A stretch of 61,250 nt of DNA from Candidatus Sulfopaludibacter sp. SbA3 (lineage in GTDB: Bacteria > Pseudomonadota > Alphaproteobacteria > Caulobacterales > Hyphomonadaceae), in NCBI GenBank assembly GCA_945913285.1, contig CAMEDD010000014.1, forward strand, positions 1-61,250. Direction: 5' to 3'. Below, piece after piece: positions 44,232 through 52,807 of this stretch; the first letter of the stretch is position 1, and every line of letters starts with the position of its first letter. The position numbers and the translations under genes were made by a program. The notes beneath the pieces are model-generated. The model saw only the letters and a list, made by a program, of their open reading frames with translations, had not been told where the DNA came from and made no database searches.

Positions 44232-45284
44232 TCAATCCGATCCGGGGTAAAGATCACGCTGTTCAAGCCTGAGAAACAGATCGATCGCCCACGGCGCTGA
44301 GCCGGCTTTCGGCGTATCGGCCCGGGGCGGTGGTGGCGGGACGGCCTCGACCGCGTCGACCAGGAACTGGCACGACGGCGCACAGGGCGCGCTGCGATCG
44401 GCCGAGCCGGACGCCGCCGGGATGAAGGAGCTGGCCGCCAGCGCAATCTTGCGACGCTTCGACACGACGGCGCGCTGGGAGACGCTGTCATGCCCGGCGC
44501 GGGCGATCTCGGCGCCGATCTCCGCATAGATGGCAGCCGCGGCGCGGATCGCAGGGCGGCATCCCTCGGGCAGCAGCGCGATGCCGCTGAGCCCGGATTT
44601 GTAAAGCGGGCGGGCAGTGTCGAGCATCCGCTCAGTGAGACCGCGCACCCGGTCATCGGCCTCGCTCAGCCCGCCGAGATCGTCCGGCGTCAGACCGGTT
44701 TCGCGCAACCAGGCGGAGGGCAGATAGCACCGGCCCGCCCGGGCATCCTCTCCGATATCGCGCGTGATGTTGGTGAGCTGCATCGCGAGACCGAGATCGC
44801 AGGCCCGCGCCAGAGCTTCGCGGCTGCGTACGCCCATTACGAGCGTCATCATCACGCCGACCGTGGCGGCGACACGCGCCGCATAGGCTTTCAGGTCTTC
44901 CAGCGTCTCGAACCGCTTGCCTTGCGCGTCCCATTCGAAGCCTTCGACCAGGGCGGCCGGCACCTCGAACGGGATTGCATAGGCCTCAAGCACCCAGGCA
45001 AACGCGCGGTCGACGCTGGTCGGATCCGGCTCGCCGGCATAGGCCTGGCGCAGACGCCGGCGGACATCGATCAGCGCGGCCTGGGGATCGGCGCCTTCAT
45101 CGACCGCATCATCAGACACGCGGCAGAATGCATAGAGCGCGTAGGCGGCTGCGCGCACATCGCGCGGCAGCAACATCGACGCGGCATGGAAACTTTTGGA
45201 GCCATCGCGGATGATCTGCCCGCAGGTGGCAAGGTCGGACGCGAGACGCTCATCGCTGCGCAAACCGGTCTCTGGAGCACTCAT
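44232..45284 (-). CDS. crtB: Phytoene synthase
   Basis: Condenses two GGPP into phytoene (350 aa). Both Asp-rich motifs are present: FCRVSDDAVDEGAD and LTNITRDIGEDARAGRCYLP. PSAWLRETGL and GIALLPEGCRPAIRAAAAIY are also typical. A C-terminal extension of about 55 residues with Pro-rich sequence (EAVPPPPPRADTP) goes beyond the usual end. The gene is separated from crtI by five genes, unlike the common crtI-crtB pair. Confidence 0.94.
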   Translation of the reverse strand: MSAPETGLRSDERLASDLATCGQIIRDGSKSFHAASMLLPRDVRAAAYALYAFCRVSDDAVDEGADPQAALIDVRRRLRQAYAGEPDPTSVDRAFAWVLEAYAIPFEVPAALVEGFEWDAQGKRFETLEDLKAYAARVAATVGVMMTLVMGVRSREALARACDLGLAMQLTNITRDIGEDARAGRCYLPSAWLRETGLTPDDLGGLSEADDRVRGLTERMLDTARPLYKSGLSGIALLPEGCRPAIRAAAAIYAEIGAEIARAGHDSVSQRAVVSKRRKIALAASSFIPAASGSADRSAPCAPSCQFLVDAVEAVPPPPPRADTPKAGSAPWAIDLFLRLEQRDLYPGSD

Positions 45285-45448
45285 GCCTTACGTCTCTCAC
45301 ACCGGCCCGGCTGAACACCGAGTTCCGATCAGTCTACCCAAATAAAGGCTTTGGCCAAGCAATATGGCCAAGGCGCCAGAATTGCTGCAAGCTACACAGT
45401 ACATTTCTATGTGTCATCCCTGCTGGACGGCACGCTGCGGAATTCGGA
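45285..45448. promoter_or_regulatory. Divergent control region between crtB and the ATP-grasp gene
   Basis: The 164-nt gap contains the palindrome TTGGCCAA (45351-45358) repeated as TGGCCAA (45365-45371) 14 nt later, and a dyad ACACA (45394-45398)/TGTGT (45410-45414). A TGTCA half-site at 45412-45416 lacks a good right half, so PpsR control is doubtful. No gene is seen. Confidence 0.4.
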
Positions 45449-46648
45449 ATGCAAAAGACGGTTCTTCTCACTCTCGGACGTTTGCCTAAGGCGCTCGAAC
45501 TCGCGCGCGCGCTGCATGATGCAGGCGCCCGGGTGATCGTGGCCGAACCGTTCGGGGCGCATGTCTGCAAGGTGTCACGCGCCGTCTCGAAATCGATCCG
45601 CATACCTGCGCCGAACACCGATCCGGCCGGCTACCTCAACGCGCTGGAAAGCATCGTGCGGGCCGAGCGGGTCGATATCGTGGTGCCCGTCTCGGAAGAA
45701 GCGCTGCACGCTTCCAAACTTGCCGGACGGCTTCCAGCCACAACCCAGCTCTACTCGCCCGCGCACGCGCAGCTCGCCCGGCTGCATGACAAGCTGGCCT
45801 TCAACCGGACCGCCGCTGCACTCGGGCTGACCGTGCCGGAAACGCATGACGGGCCCGAAGCGGGTGCGCAGTCGCTAGCCGGCGCCGCGGACTACATCAC
45901 CAAGCCAGCGCATGGCTGCTCGGGGATCGGCGTCTCGCTGCGCCGGCGGGGCGATCCCCTAACGACGGCTGACCGCAAGCCAGGCATGCTGGTCCAGGCC
46001 CGTCTGCCCGGCCGGCATGTCAGCTCGTTCAGCGTGGCGCGTGATGGCGAAGTGCTCGCCACATCCCTCTATCAGGGCCGCATCTATTCCGGGACGGTAT
46101 CTGTGTCGTTCGAACAGGTGGATGATTGCCCGGCTGCGGCCGACTGGATCTGCCGCTTCGTCGCAGCCGAACGCTATTCGGGTTTCATCTCGTTCGACTT
46201 CATCGAAGACGCAGCCGGCGTTCCGCACGCCATCGAGTGCAATCCGCGCCTGACGAGCGGCGTGCATTTCATGGAGCCGAAAGGCCTTGCGCAAGCCGTG
46301 CTGAACCTGCCGGCCGCCCGCCCCATCGCCTTACGGAAAACCCGCGCGTTCCAGGAAGGCCATACCGCCTTGCTCGAGGTTTACGGCGCCATGTTCCGCC
46401 CTGCGGAGTTTATCCGTAGGCTGAAGGCTTTCATCTCTTCGCGGGACGTGCTGTTCCGCTTCCGGGATCCGCTGCCCTTCCTGCTGTTCACGCCGATGTC
46501 GTGGCCCGTGCTGCGGCAGGCGCTGTTCGAGAAGGTGTCGCTGGGCGAAGCCGCAACGCGCGATATCGTCTGGCATCCGCCGCAGAACAGGCAGGACGCG
46601 CGCACCAGTTCAGGGGTCATACATGACGCAGCCGTACCCGGCACATGA
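45449..46648 (+). CDS. ATP-grasp carboxylate ligase of unknown substrate, inside the carotenoid cluster
   Basis: A 399-aa protein with an N-terminal pre-ATP-grasp Rossmann domain (LLTLGRLPKALELARALHDA, then VDIVVPVSEEALHASKLAG). The ATP-grasp domain follows: LHDKLAFNRTAAALGL; Lys in DYITKPAHGCSGIGV; metal-binding FISFDFIEDAAGVPHAIECN then PRLTSG. Such enzymes activate a carboxylate as acyl phosphate and join it to an amine, thiol or hydroxyl. The C-terminal 100 residues resemble nothing I know. The gene is divergent from crtB, and its 3' end overlaps the 3' end of the P450 gene by 32 nt. Substrate unknown; carotenoid or pigment modification is inferred from location only. Confidence 0.8.
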   Translation: MQKTVLLTLGRLPKALELARALHDAGARVIVAEPFGAHVCKVSRAVSKSIRIPAPNTDPAGYLNALESIVRAERVDIVVPVSEEALHASKLAGRLPATTQLYSPAHAQLARLHDKLAFNRTAAALGLTVPETHDGPEAGAQSLAGAADYITKPAHGCSGIGVSLRRRGDPLTTADRKPGMLVQARLPGRHVSSFSVARDGEVLATSLYQGRIYSGTVSVSFEQVDDCPAAADWICRFVAAERYSGFISFDFIEDAAGVPHAIECNPRLTSGVHFMEPKGLAQAVLNLPAARPIALRKTRAFQEGHTALLEVYGAMFRPAEFIRRLKAFISSRDVLFRFRDPLPFLLFTPMSWPVLRQALFEKVSLGEAATRDIVWHPPQNRQDARTSSGVIHDAAVPGT

Positions 46649-47990
46649 TCTCACGGGCCGGGCGGGTGGTGAGCCGGGCCACCGGGCGCACGCCGCGCGC
46701 TTCGCTCACATCGAATTCGAAACGCCGCGCCAGGCAGGCCAGAACCAGGATGCTCTCGGCCGTGGCGAAGCCGGCGCCGACGCAGGTGTGCGGCCCTGCC
46801 CCGAACGGAATGAAGGCGCCGGGCGTCTGGGCGCTTTCGCCTTCTGGCAGGAAACGGTCCGGATCGAACCGGTCGGGATCGCGCCAATAGGATTTGTGCC
46901 GGTGGAGCGTCCAGGGCGCGATCATCACAAGGGCGCCGCGCCGCAGACGATAGCCGCCGATGGTTGTAGGCTTAAGAGCGACCCGCGGCATGAAAGTGAT
47001 CGGCGGATAAAGGCGAAGCGCTTCGCGGAAGATGGCGCGCGCATAAGGCATGCGGCGCGTATGCTCGAAGCTGAGCGGGCCGTCACCTGCGACGGCGGCC
47101 ACTTCGGCGCGCAGACCGGAGAGGATGTCGGGCCGGCTAGCGAGGATGTAGACCGCCCAGGTCAAGGCGCTCGCAGTCGTCTCGTGACCGGCCAGAAAGA
47201 AGACGCCCAGCTGGTCGATCAGTTCGTCGCGGGTGAAGCCCTCTCCCGTCGCCGCGTCCCGAGCCGCGATGACGGCGCCGGCAATATCATCGGTTCCCGC
47301 GTGTCCGTCGATCAGTGCGCCGAGGTGCGCGCGGATGCGGGCGCAGGCGGCGAGCACTTCAGGTTTCTGCGGCACGCGTGTCCAGGCCGGATCGGAAATC
47401 AGACGCTCGATCCGGACCTGCGCGACATCCCGTTCGAAGACGAGGAAATTGTCGAACACGTCACGGGCGACACCGGAATCGAGCGAGACGGAAAACACGG
47501 TGCGGCAGATAATGTCCGCCGTCAGATGGCTCATCGCGAGGTCGAGCGAGAGCGCCTCGCCGGAGGCGGCCAAGCCTTCAAGCCGCGTCTCCTGATCGGC
47601 CACTGCTTCGCTCATCGCCTTAAAGGCGAGCGACAGGCGCATGTGAGAGAAGGCCGGATCGATCATCGCGCGCTGGCGGCGCCATTTCTCACCATCGGTG
47701 ACGAAGATCGATTCGCCGATCAGCGCTTCGAGCGCGCCGACCATCAGGTCGCTTTTCGGGAAGATGCCCTCCTTGTCCTCAAGGATTTCGCGCACAACGG
47801 CAGGATCGTTGAACAGGATGATCGAGCGGCGCGAATAGCCGAGCGCGCCTGCCTTGACGCGGTAGGCCGATGCCGGAAGCAGGGCGAGCAGATTGCCCTC
47901 CCCCTGCCAGAGCGTCCGCGCGAGCGCAGCCACCGGCCAGAGCGGACGGGGACGCGGCGGATCCACCGCCTGTCCGTCGTTCTGCACCAT
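46617..47990 (-). CDS. Cytochrome P450 (class resembling carotenoid/fatty-acid hydroxylases), inside the carotenoid cluster
   Basis: Haem monooxygenase of 457 aa. Landmarks: TDGEKWRRQRAMIDPAFSHM (helix C WxxxR), I-helix FFLAGHETTASALTW, ExxR in FREALRLYPP, PERF-like DPDRFDPDRFLPE, and the haem Cys loop FIPFGAGPHTCVGAGFA, in which the usual Arg is His. The overall pattern is closest to the CYP4/CYP97/CYP110/CYP175 type, some of which hydroxylate carotenoids. ATG 47990 follows GGAGGAG. It has no signal anchor and no adjacent ferredoxin or reductase gene. No lycopene cyclase is present, so an acyclic carotenoid is the likely substrate if the gene belongs to the pathway. Confidence 0.88.
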   Translation of the reverse strand: MVQNDGQAVDPPRPRPLWPVAALARTLWQGEGNLLALLPASAYRVKAGALGYSRRSIILFNDPAVVREILEDKEGIFPKSDLMVGALEALIGESIFVTDGEKWRRQRAMIDPAFSHMRLSLAFKAMSEAVADQETRLEGLAASGEALSLDLAMSHLTADIICRTVFSVSLDSGVARDVFDNFLVFERDVAQVRIERLISDPAWTRVPQKPEVLAACARIRAHLGALIDGHAGTDDIAGAVIAARDAATGEGFTRDELIDQLGVFFLAGHETTASALTWAVYILASRPDILSGLRAEVAAVAGDGPLSFEHTRRMPYARAIFREALRLYPPITFMPRVALKPTTIGGYRLRRGALVMIAPWTLHRHKSYWRDPDRFDPDRFLPEGESAQTPGAFIPFGAGPHTCVGAGFATAESILVLACLARRFEFDVSEARGVRPVARLTTRPAREIMCRVRLRHV

Positions 47991-48036
47991 TCGCTCCTCC
48001 CCGCCTTTTCTTTGACAGTCACGGCCTAGCATATCC

Positions 48037-48786
48037 ATGTCGATCCACCATGCCTTCGAAATCCTGATTGCCCTTCACATCATTACGGGCGCGCCGGGCC
48101 TTCTCGGCTTCTGGCTTCCCGTTGCCTCGCGAAAGGGCAGCCGTCTTCACCGCCTCTCCGGACAGATTTTCGTCGCGCTCATGCTGGCGACGGCCGGCTT
48201 CGCTGTGATCATGGCGACGCTGACGATCTTTGAACCGGTGGCCACGCACCCGAAGCTCGCCTCACATGAGCTGCTCGGTCATCCGGAGATCATCCGGGGA
48301 ATATTCGGATGGATGATGCTGTTCCTCGCAGTGCTGACGATCAATCTCGCCTGGTATGGCCGCGCCTGTATCGTCAACAGGAGCGATCATCCGAAAAACC
48401 GGTCGCCGTTCAACATCGCACTACAGGTCGTGTTGACCGCGGCGGCCCTGAACTGCGCCGTCCAGGGCGCGCTGATCGGGCAGTGGATGATGGTGGGAAT
48501 TTCCTTCGTAGGCTTCGCCACCGTGGGCACCAATCTCTGGTTTATGCTCCGCGCGAAACCAGGGCCTCTTGAATGGCTGACCGAGCATATCAAGGCGCTC
48601 GTTGGTACGGGGATTTCGGTCTACACGGCCTTCCTCGCTTTCGGCGCGGTGCGCTACGTTCCGGAATTGGCGCTGTCGCCCATCCTCTGGAGCATCCCGT
48701 TGATCACCGGCGTGTCGCTGATCCTCTACCACCAGCGCGTGGTGACGGCGCCGCTGCGCCGGGCGCGCCAGAAGGCCGCCGCGTGA
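48037..48786 (+). CDS. DUF2306-like multi-span membrane protein upstream of crtD
   Basis: A 249-aa protein with about seven hydrophobic segments. The N-terminal EILIALHIITGAPGLLGFWL followed by SRKGSRLHRLSGQIFVALML carries the KG-x2-HR-x2-G signature of DUF2306-like predicted membrane proteins, which suggests haem or metal binding through His. It is divergent from the P450 (46-nt shared promoter) and overlaps crtD by four bases (GTGA), so it is co-translated with a carotenoid desaturase. Function unknown. Confidence 0.7.
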   Translation: MSIHHAFEILIALHIITGAPGLLGFWLPVASRKGSRLHRLSGQIFVALMLATAGFAVIMATLTIFEPVATHPKLASHELLGHPEIIRGIFGWMMLFLAVLTINLAWYGRACIVNRSDHPKNRSPFNIALQVVLTAAALNCAVQGALIGQWMMVGISFVGFATVGTNLWFMLRAKPGPLEWLTEHIKALVGTGISVYTAFLAFGAVRYVPELALSPILWSIPLITGVSLILYHQRVVTAPLRRARQKAAA

Positions 48787-50279
48787 CTGCAGGACGGAGG
48801 GTCGTCGTGATCGGCGCAGGCGCGGGCGGGCTCGCCGCCGCCAGTGACCTCGCCCATGCCGGGTTCGATGTCACCGTGCTCGACAAGGCCGCCTGCGAAG
48901 GCGGCAAGATGCGGCAGGTTGAGGCGGGCGGCCTGAAGATCGATGCCGGACCGACCGTGTTCACGATGCGCTGGGTATTCGAGGCGCTTTTTGAAGCTGG
49001 CGGCCAGACATTCGGCTCAACGCTCGGCTTGTCGCCCGCCAATATTCTTGCCCGGCATGCCTGGCGCGATGGCAGCCAGCTTGATCTGCATGCGGACATA
49101 TCGGAATCCGTGAGCGCGATCGCGGCGTTCGCAGGCGCCGCCGAAGGCGACGCCTACCGCGCGTTCATTGCCGAGTGCCGGGACATCCACGCGACCCTGA
49201 AGGACAGCTTCATGGCCGCCCCCAAGCCCTCCCCTACCGGCCTCGTGATGCGGGTGGGCGACCTCGGCGCAATGTGGCGGACGCGGCCCTTCGATACGTA
49301 TTGGTCCAGGCTGACGCAGCGCTTCAAGGATCCGAGACTGCGCCAGTTGTTCGGACGCTACTCGACCTATGTCGGCTCGTCTCCCTTTCGTGCGCCGGCC
49401 ACACTGATGCTGATTGCGCATGTCGAGCAGGACGGCGTCTGGCTTTTGGACGGCGGCATGCGGGCGTTGGCCGGCGCGATCCGGAATCTGGCCGAAGCGG
49501 GCGGCGCGCACTTCCGGTTCGGGGCCGATGTCGAACAGATCCTGACCGGCAGCAGCGGGGTGCGCGGTGTGAGACTTCGCTCCGGCGAAGAGATTCCGGC
49601 GGACGCGGTTGTCTTCAACGGCGACGCGTCAGCGCTCGGGACTGGACTGTTGGGCGGCGATGTGCGCCGGGCGGCGCGCGCCGTTTCCCGGGCCAGCCGG
49701 TCGCTGTCCGCCATCACATGGTGCGCCGCCACCCGAACGGGCGGAATGCCGCTCGCCTATCACAACGTATTCTTTTCGGATGACTATGCCGACGAGTTCG
49801 GCGCCGTTTTCCAGCGGCGCACGATCACAGATCACCCCACCGTCTATATCTGCGCGCAGGATCGCCGGGAGGGCAGCGCGCCCGGCGGCACCGAACGCCT
49901 TCTGCTGCTGGTCAATGCACCGCCGGACGGCGACCTCGGCGCGTCCGGCGGAATTGATCCCGGCGCGGTAACCGAACGCGTGATAGAACATCTCGCCGCC
50001 TGCGGCCTGACGCTGGACGGCGGCCTTGAAGGCGCTGTGCGCACAACGCCCGAGAGTTTCAACGCTCTGTTTCCGGCAACCGGCGGCGCGCTCTATGGCG
50101 CGGCCAATCACAGCTCGATGGCGAGTTTCGCCCGGCCCGGCAGCGCGTCACGGGTCGCGGGCCTCTACCTCGCGGGTGGCTCGGCGCATCCGGGCTCCGG
50201 CGTTCCGATGGCGACATTGTCCGGACGGCTCGCCGCGGCGCGTCTCCAGAAGGATTTCGTGCGGCGCCCGGCGCTCTGA
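48783..50279 (+). CDS. crtD: Hydroxyneurosporene / methoxyneurosporene 3,4-desaturase
   Basis: CrtI-like FAD desaturase acting on the hydroxylated end group (498 aa). GTG 48783 overlaps the stop of the previous gene. The dinucleotide fold is VVVIGAGAGGLAAASDLAHA; then VLDKAACEGGKMRQVEAGGL and IDAGPTVFTMRWVFEALF, the version typical of CrtD. The C-terminus is YLAGGSAHPGSGVPMATLSG. It is convergent with crtI, the stops being 4 nt apart. Confidence 0.88.
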   Translation: MTAGRRVVVIGAGAGGLAAASDLAHAGFDVTVLDKAACEGGKMRQVEAGGLKIDAGPTVFTMRWVFEALFEAGGQTFGSTLGLSPANILARHAWRDGSQLDLHADISESVSAIAAFAGAAEGDAYRAFIAECRDIHATLKDSFMAAPKPSPTGLVMRVGDLGAMWRTRPFDTYWSRLTQRFKDPRLRQLFGRYSTYVGSSPFRAPATLMLIAHVEQDGVWLLDGGMRALAGAIRNLAEAGGAHFRFGADVEQILTGSSGVRGVRLRSGEEIPADAVVFNGDASALGTGLLGGDVRRAARAVSRASRSLSAITWCAATRTGGMPLAYHNVFFSDDYADEFGAVFQRRTITDHPTVYICAQDRREGSAPGGTERLLLLVNAPPDGDLGASGGIDPGAVTERVIEHLAACGLTLDGGLEGAVRTTPESFNALFPATGGALYGAANHSSMASFARPGSASRVAGLYLAGGSAHPGSGVPMATLSGRLAAARLQKDFVRRPAL

Positions 50280-50283
50280 CCGA

Positions 50284-51819
50284 CTAAGCTCGCACGCTGG
50301 CTCGCCATTCGGACGCGACAGGCAGCAGCTTGTCCACGACGGCCGCCGAAGACAAAACGCTCGGCACACCGGCGCCAGGATGAGTACTGGCACCCGTCAG
50401 GTACAGGCCTTTCACATCCGCGCTGATGTTATGAGGGCGGAACCAGGCGCTTTGCAGCAGCTTCGGCTCCAACCCGAAGGCCGCCCCTTTGGTGGACAAC
50501 AGCCTGTCCTGGAAATCGAGGGGTGTCATGACCCGCTCACTGACGATCTCCTGACGCAGGCCGGGCAGCACCGTTTCTTCGAGCCTTTCGGCGATCCGTT
50601 CCTTGTAAGGCGCGGCCATCGCCTTCCAGTCTGTGCCGGAATCGAGATGTGGCACTGGGGAGAGTACATAGAAACTGTCGCAGCCCTCCGGGGCAAGGGA
50701 GGGGTCATTCGCCGTGGGCCGGTGAAGGTAGAGGCTGAAATCATCCGCCAACACCTTCTTGCGGAAGATATCCTTCAACAGCCCGCGATAGCGAGGACCG
50801 AGGACGATGGTATGATGATAGCAGTCTGTATACTGACGGCGCGTTCCGAAATACCAGACAAACAGGCTCATCGAATAGTCCGCGCGGGCAAGCTTCCGGT
50901 CGGTCCAGACCCGGCGCGGCGTGTTGCGCAAAAGCTTCGAATAGGTCCAGGCGATCTCGGCATTGGACACGACGAGATCACACTCGATCTTCTCCCCGCC
51001 CGCAAGGCGCACGCCCGTCGCTCGGCCCTGATGCGTGAGGATTTCATCCACCTCGCAATTGTATCTCAGCTCATTGCCCTGCCCTTCGATCAGGCTGACA
51101 AGGCCGCGCACAAGCGCGCCGGTGCCGCCAATGGCGTAGTGCACGCCCCACACCCGCTCGAGGTGCGAGATCAGGCAATAATAGGAGGTCGCCGCAAAGG
51201 GATCGCCGCCGATGAACAAAGGATGGAAGGAGAAGGCGATCCTGAGCTTTTCGTTCGAGAAATAATCGGACACCTTGGCATAGACCGAACGGATGCCGCC
51301 GAGGCGGACCATGTCTGGCGCCGCTTTGACCAGCGTCGAAAGCTCGTGAAACGGCTCCTCGGCGAGCTGTGTATAGGCCGCGTCAAAGATGGCTTCGCTG
51401 GCGTTCAGGAACCGCTCAAATCCCGCGACGTCTTCCGGGGCAAACTTGGCGATTTCGGCGCGGGTCTTGTCCTTGTCGGAATGGGCCTCGAATACCGAGC
51501 CGTCATCGAAGCGGATGCGGTAGAACGGATCGACCGCGCGCAGGTCGATGTCGTCTTCGAACTTGCGGCCGCAGAGGTCCCAGAGTTCATTGAACAGGTG
51601 CGGCGCGGTCAGGATGGTCGGGCCGGCATCGAAGGTGAAACCGTCCTGCCGGAAGGTGTAGGCCCGCCCGCCCGGTGCATCGAGTTTCTCGAGAAGGGTG
51701 ACGCGGTATCCCTTGGCGCCGAGGCGCACCGCGGCGGCAAGACCGCCGAAACCGGAGCCGATCACCACCGCGTGGGGCGCGCCGTCGTCGCGTATCGGTG
51801 CTGCGTTCATTCCATCCAT
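50284..51819 (-). CDS. crtI: Phytoene desaturase
   Basis: FAD enzyme making neurosporene or lycopene from phytoene (511 aa). FAD fold AVVIGSGFGGLAAAVRLGAK, EKLDAPGGRAYTFRQDGFTF, and C-terminal GLYLTGASTHPGAGVPSVLS. It lies 79 nt after bchO on the same strand, so it may be read from the bchI promoter. I see no PpsR site in the 79-nt gap. An ATG nine bases downstream is an alternative start. Confidence 0.95.
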   Translation of the reverse strand: MDGMNAAPIRDDGAPHAVVIGSGFGGLAAAVRLGAKGYRVTLLEKLDAPGGRAYTFRQDGFTFDAGPTILTAPHLFNELWDLCGRKFEDDIDLRAVDPFYRIRFDDGSVFEAHSDKDKTRAEIAKFAPEDVAGFERFLNASEAIFDAAYTQLAEEPFHELSTLVKAAPDMVRLGGIRSVYAKVSDYFSNEKLRIAFSFHPLFIGGDPFAATSYYCLISHLERVWGVHYAIGGTGALVRGLVSLIEGQGNELRYNCEVDEILTHQGRATGVRLAGGEKIECDLVVSNAEIAWTYSKLLRNTPRRVWTDRKLARADYSMSLFVWYFGTRRQYTDCYHHTIVLGPRYRGLLKDIFRKKVLADDFSLYLHRPTANDPSLAPEGCDSFYVLSPVPHLDSGTDWKAMAAPYKERIAERLEETVLPGLRQEIVSERVMTPLDFQDRLLSTKGAAFGLEPKLLQSAWFRPHNISADVKGLYLTGASTHPGAGVPSVLSSAAVVDKLLPVASEWRASVRA

Positions 51820-51898
51820 CAGGCTGTGCCACTTCTTTCGTCGAATAACCGGGTTGTTGAGGCAAAGATGGCGCGCGCCGCGCCCACGTCACGCTTTT

Positions 51899-52798
51899 TC
51901 ATGTTGCCGCCCTTCGCAGGCTAGCATTCGCTGTGTCCAGGGCCGCAAAAATCGACTTTGCGATCTGCGCAGGGTCCTCTTCGTGCGCCAGATGGCCAAG
52001 GCCGGAGAGCAGCTCGGCGCTGACGCCCTTGTAGCGGCGCGAGAATTCCGCGGCGTGTTCCGGCGGCACGGCACGGTCCTGCGTGCCGACGATCTGGTGA
52101 AGACAAAGCCCTGCCCGCTCAAAAGGTGGCAACAGGCCGGCGACATCCCAGTTCGCCATCATCGACAGTGTGCCCCTGACGTGAGCCGGATCCGCAAACA
52201 GGCGGCCGTAGAACTTGAGGTAGTCCGGCCCCGGGTGCGACCCTGTGCCTTCGATGAGCCGGGCGACCCGGACAGGGTCGCGTCCGCCTTTCGCCAAAGC
52301 GCGCGCCGCAAAGGGATTAACCGCGAGCGCCTTCGCCATGACAGGCGCAATCAGCGCGGCCGGACCGCCGAAGGGTTTCAGCGCGCCATTGACCGCAATC
52401 ACCTTGCGTGGCGGCCGGTCGAGACCGGGCGCCATCTTCACGGCAATCGCCGCGCCTGCTGAATGGCCCACGATCACATCCGGCTGGAACGCTTCGGCCG
52501 CGATCAAGGCCTTCAGCCCCCGGACCATGCCGGGAAGTGATGCATCCAACCGCCGAAGGCTCTGCGTGAAGGCGTGCCCCGGCAGGTCAGTCGCGAGCGT
52601 GTCAAAGTGCTTTGCCAGCAGCGGAAAGAGGCCGGACCATGAATGGGTTGACGCCCCTGTTCCGTGCAGCAGCAGAAGTTGTTCGCCCTTGCCCGCCCGC
52701 TGGACATGCCAGCGATAGGTTCCGGCTTCGACAAAATGGCTATGGGCGCGGTTTGGCCAGTCCGCGCCGTCTGCCTGCCAATCGAGCCCCTGCCCCAT
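51899..52798 (-). CDS. bchO: BchO-type alpha/beta hydrolase of the Mg-chelatase operon
   Basis: Alpha/beta-fold protein (299 aa) regularly encoded with bchI and bchD, function not settled. LLLLHGTGASTHSWSGLFPL gives the oxyanion region, IVGHSAGAAIAVKMAPG the nucleophile Ser, and LGHLAHEEDP the catalytic His. It starts MGQGLDWQADGADWPNRAHS, which includes the family's DWPNR N-terminal motif. It is 9 nt downstream of bchD. Confidence 0.9.
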   Translation of the reverse strand: MGQGLDWQADGADWPNRAHSHFVEAGTYRWHVQRAGKGEQLLLLHGTGASTHSWSGLFPLLAKHFDTLATDLPGHAFTQSLRRLDASLPGMVRGLKALIAAEAFQPDVIVGHSAGAAIAVKMAPGLDRPPRKVIAVNGALKPFGGPAALIAPVMAKALAVNPFAARALAKGGRDPVRVARLIEGTGSHPGPDYLKFYGRLFADPAHVRGTLSMMANWDVAGLLPPFERAGLCLHQIVGTQDRAVPPEHAAEFSRRYKGVSAELLSGLGHLAHEEDPAQIAKSIFAALDTANASLRRAAT

Positions 52799-52807
52799 GC
52801 GCGCGTC

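Noticed and set aside
46623..48029. 468-codon open frame opposite the P450 gene
   Set aside because: The P450 on the other strand has all haem and I-helix motifs. This frame has none and covers the same bases.
50026..51924. 632-codon plus-strand frame over crtD end and crtI
   Set aside because: It runs through two well-supported carotenoid desaturase genes in other frames and has no domain pattern.
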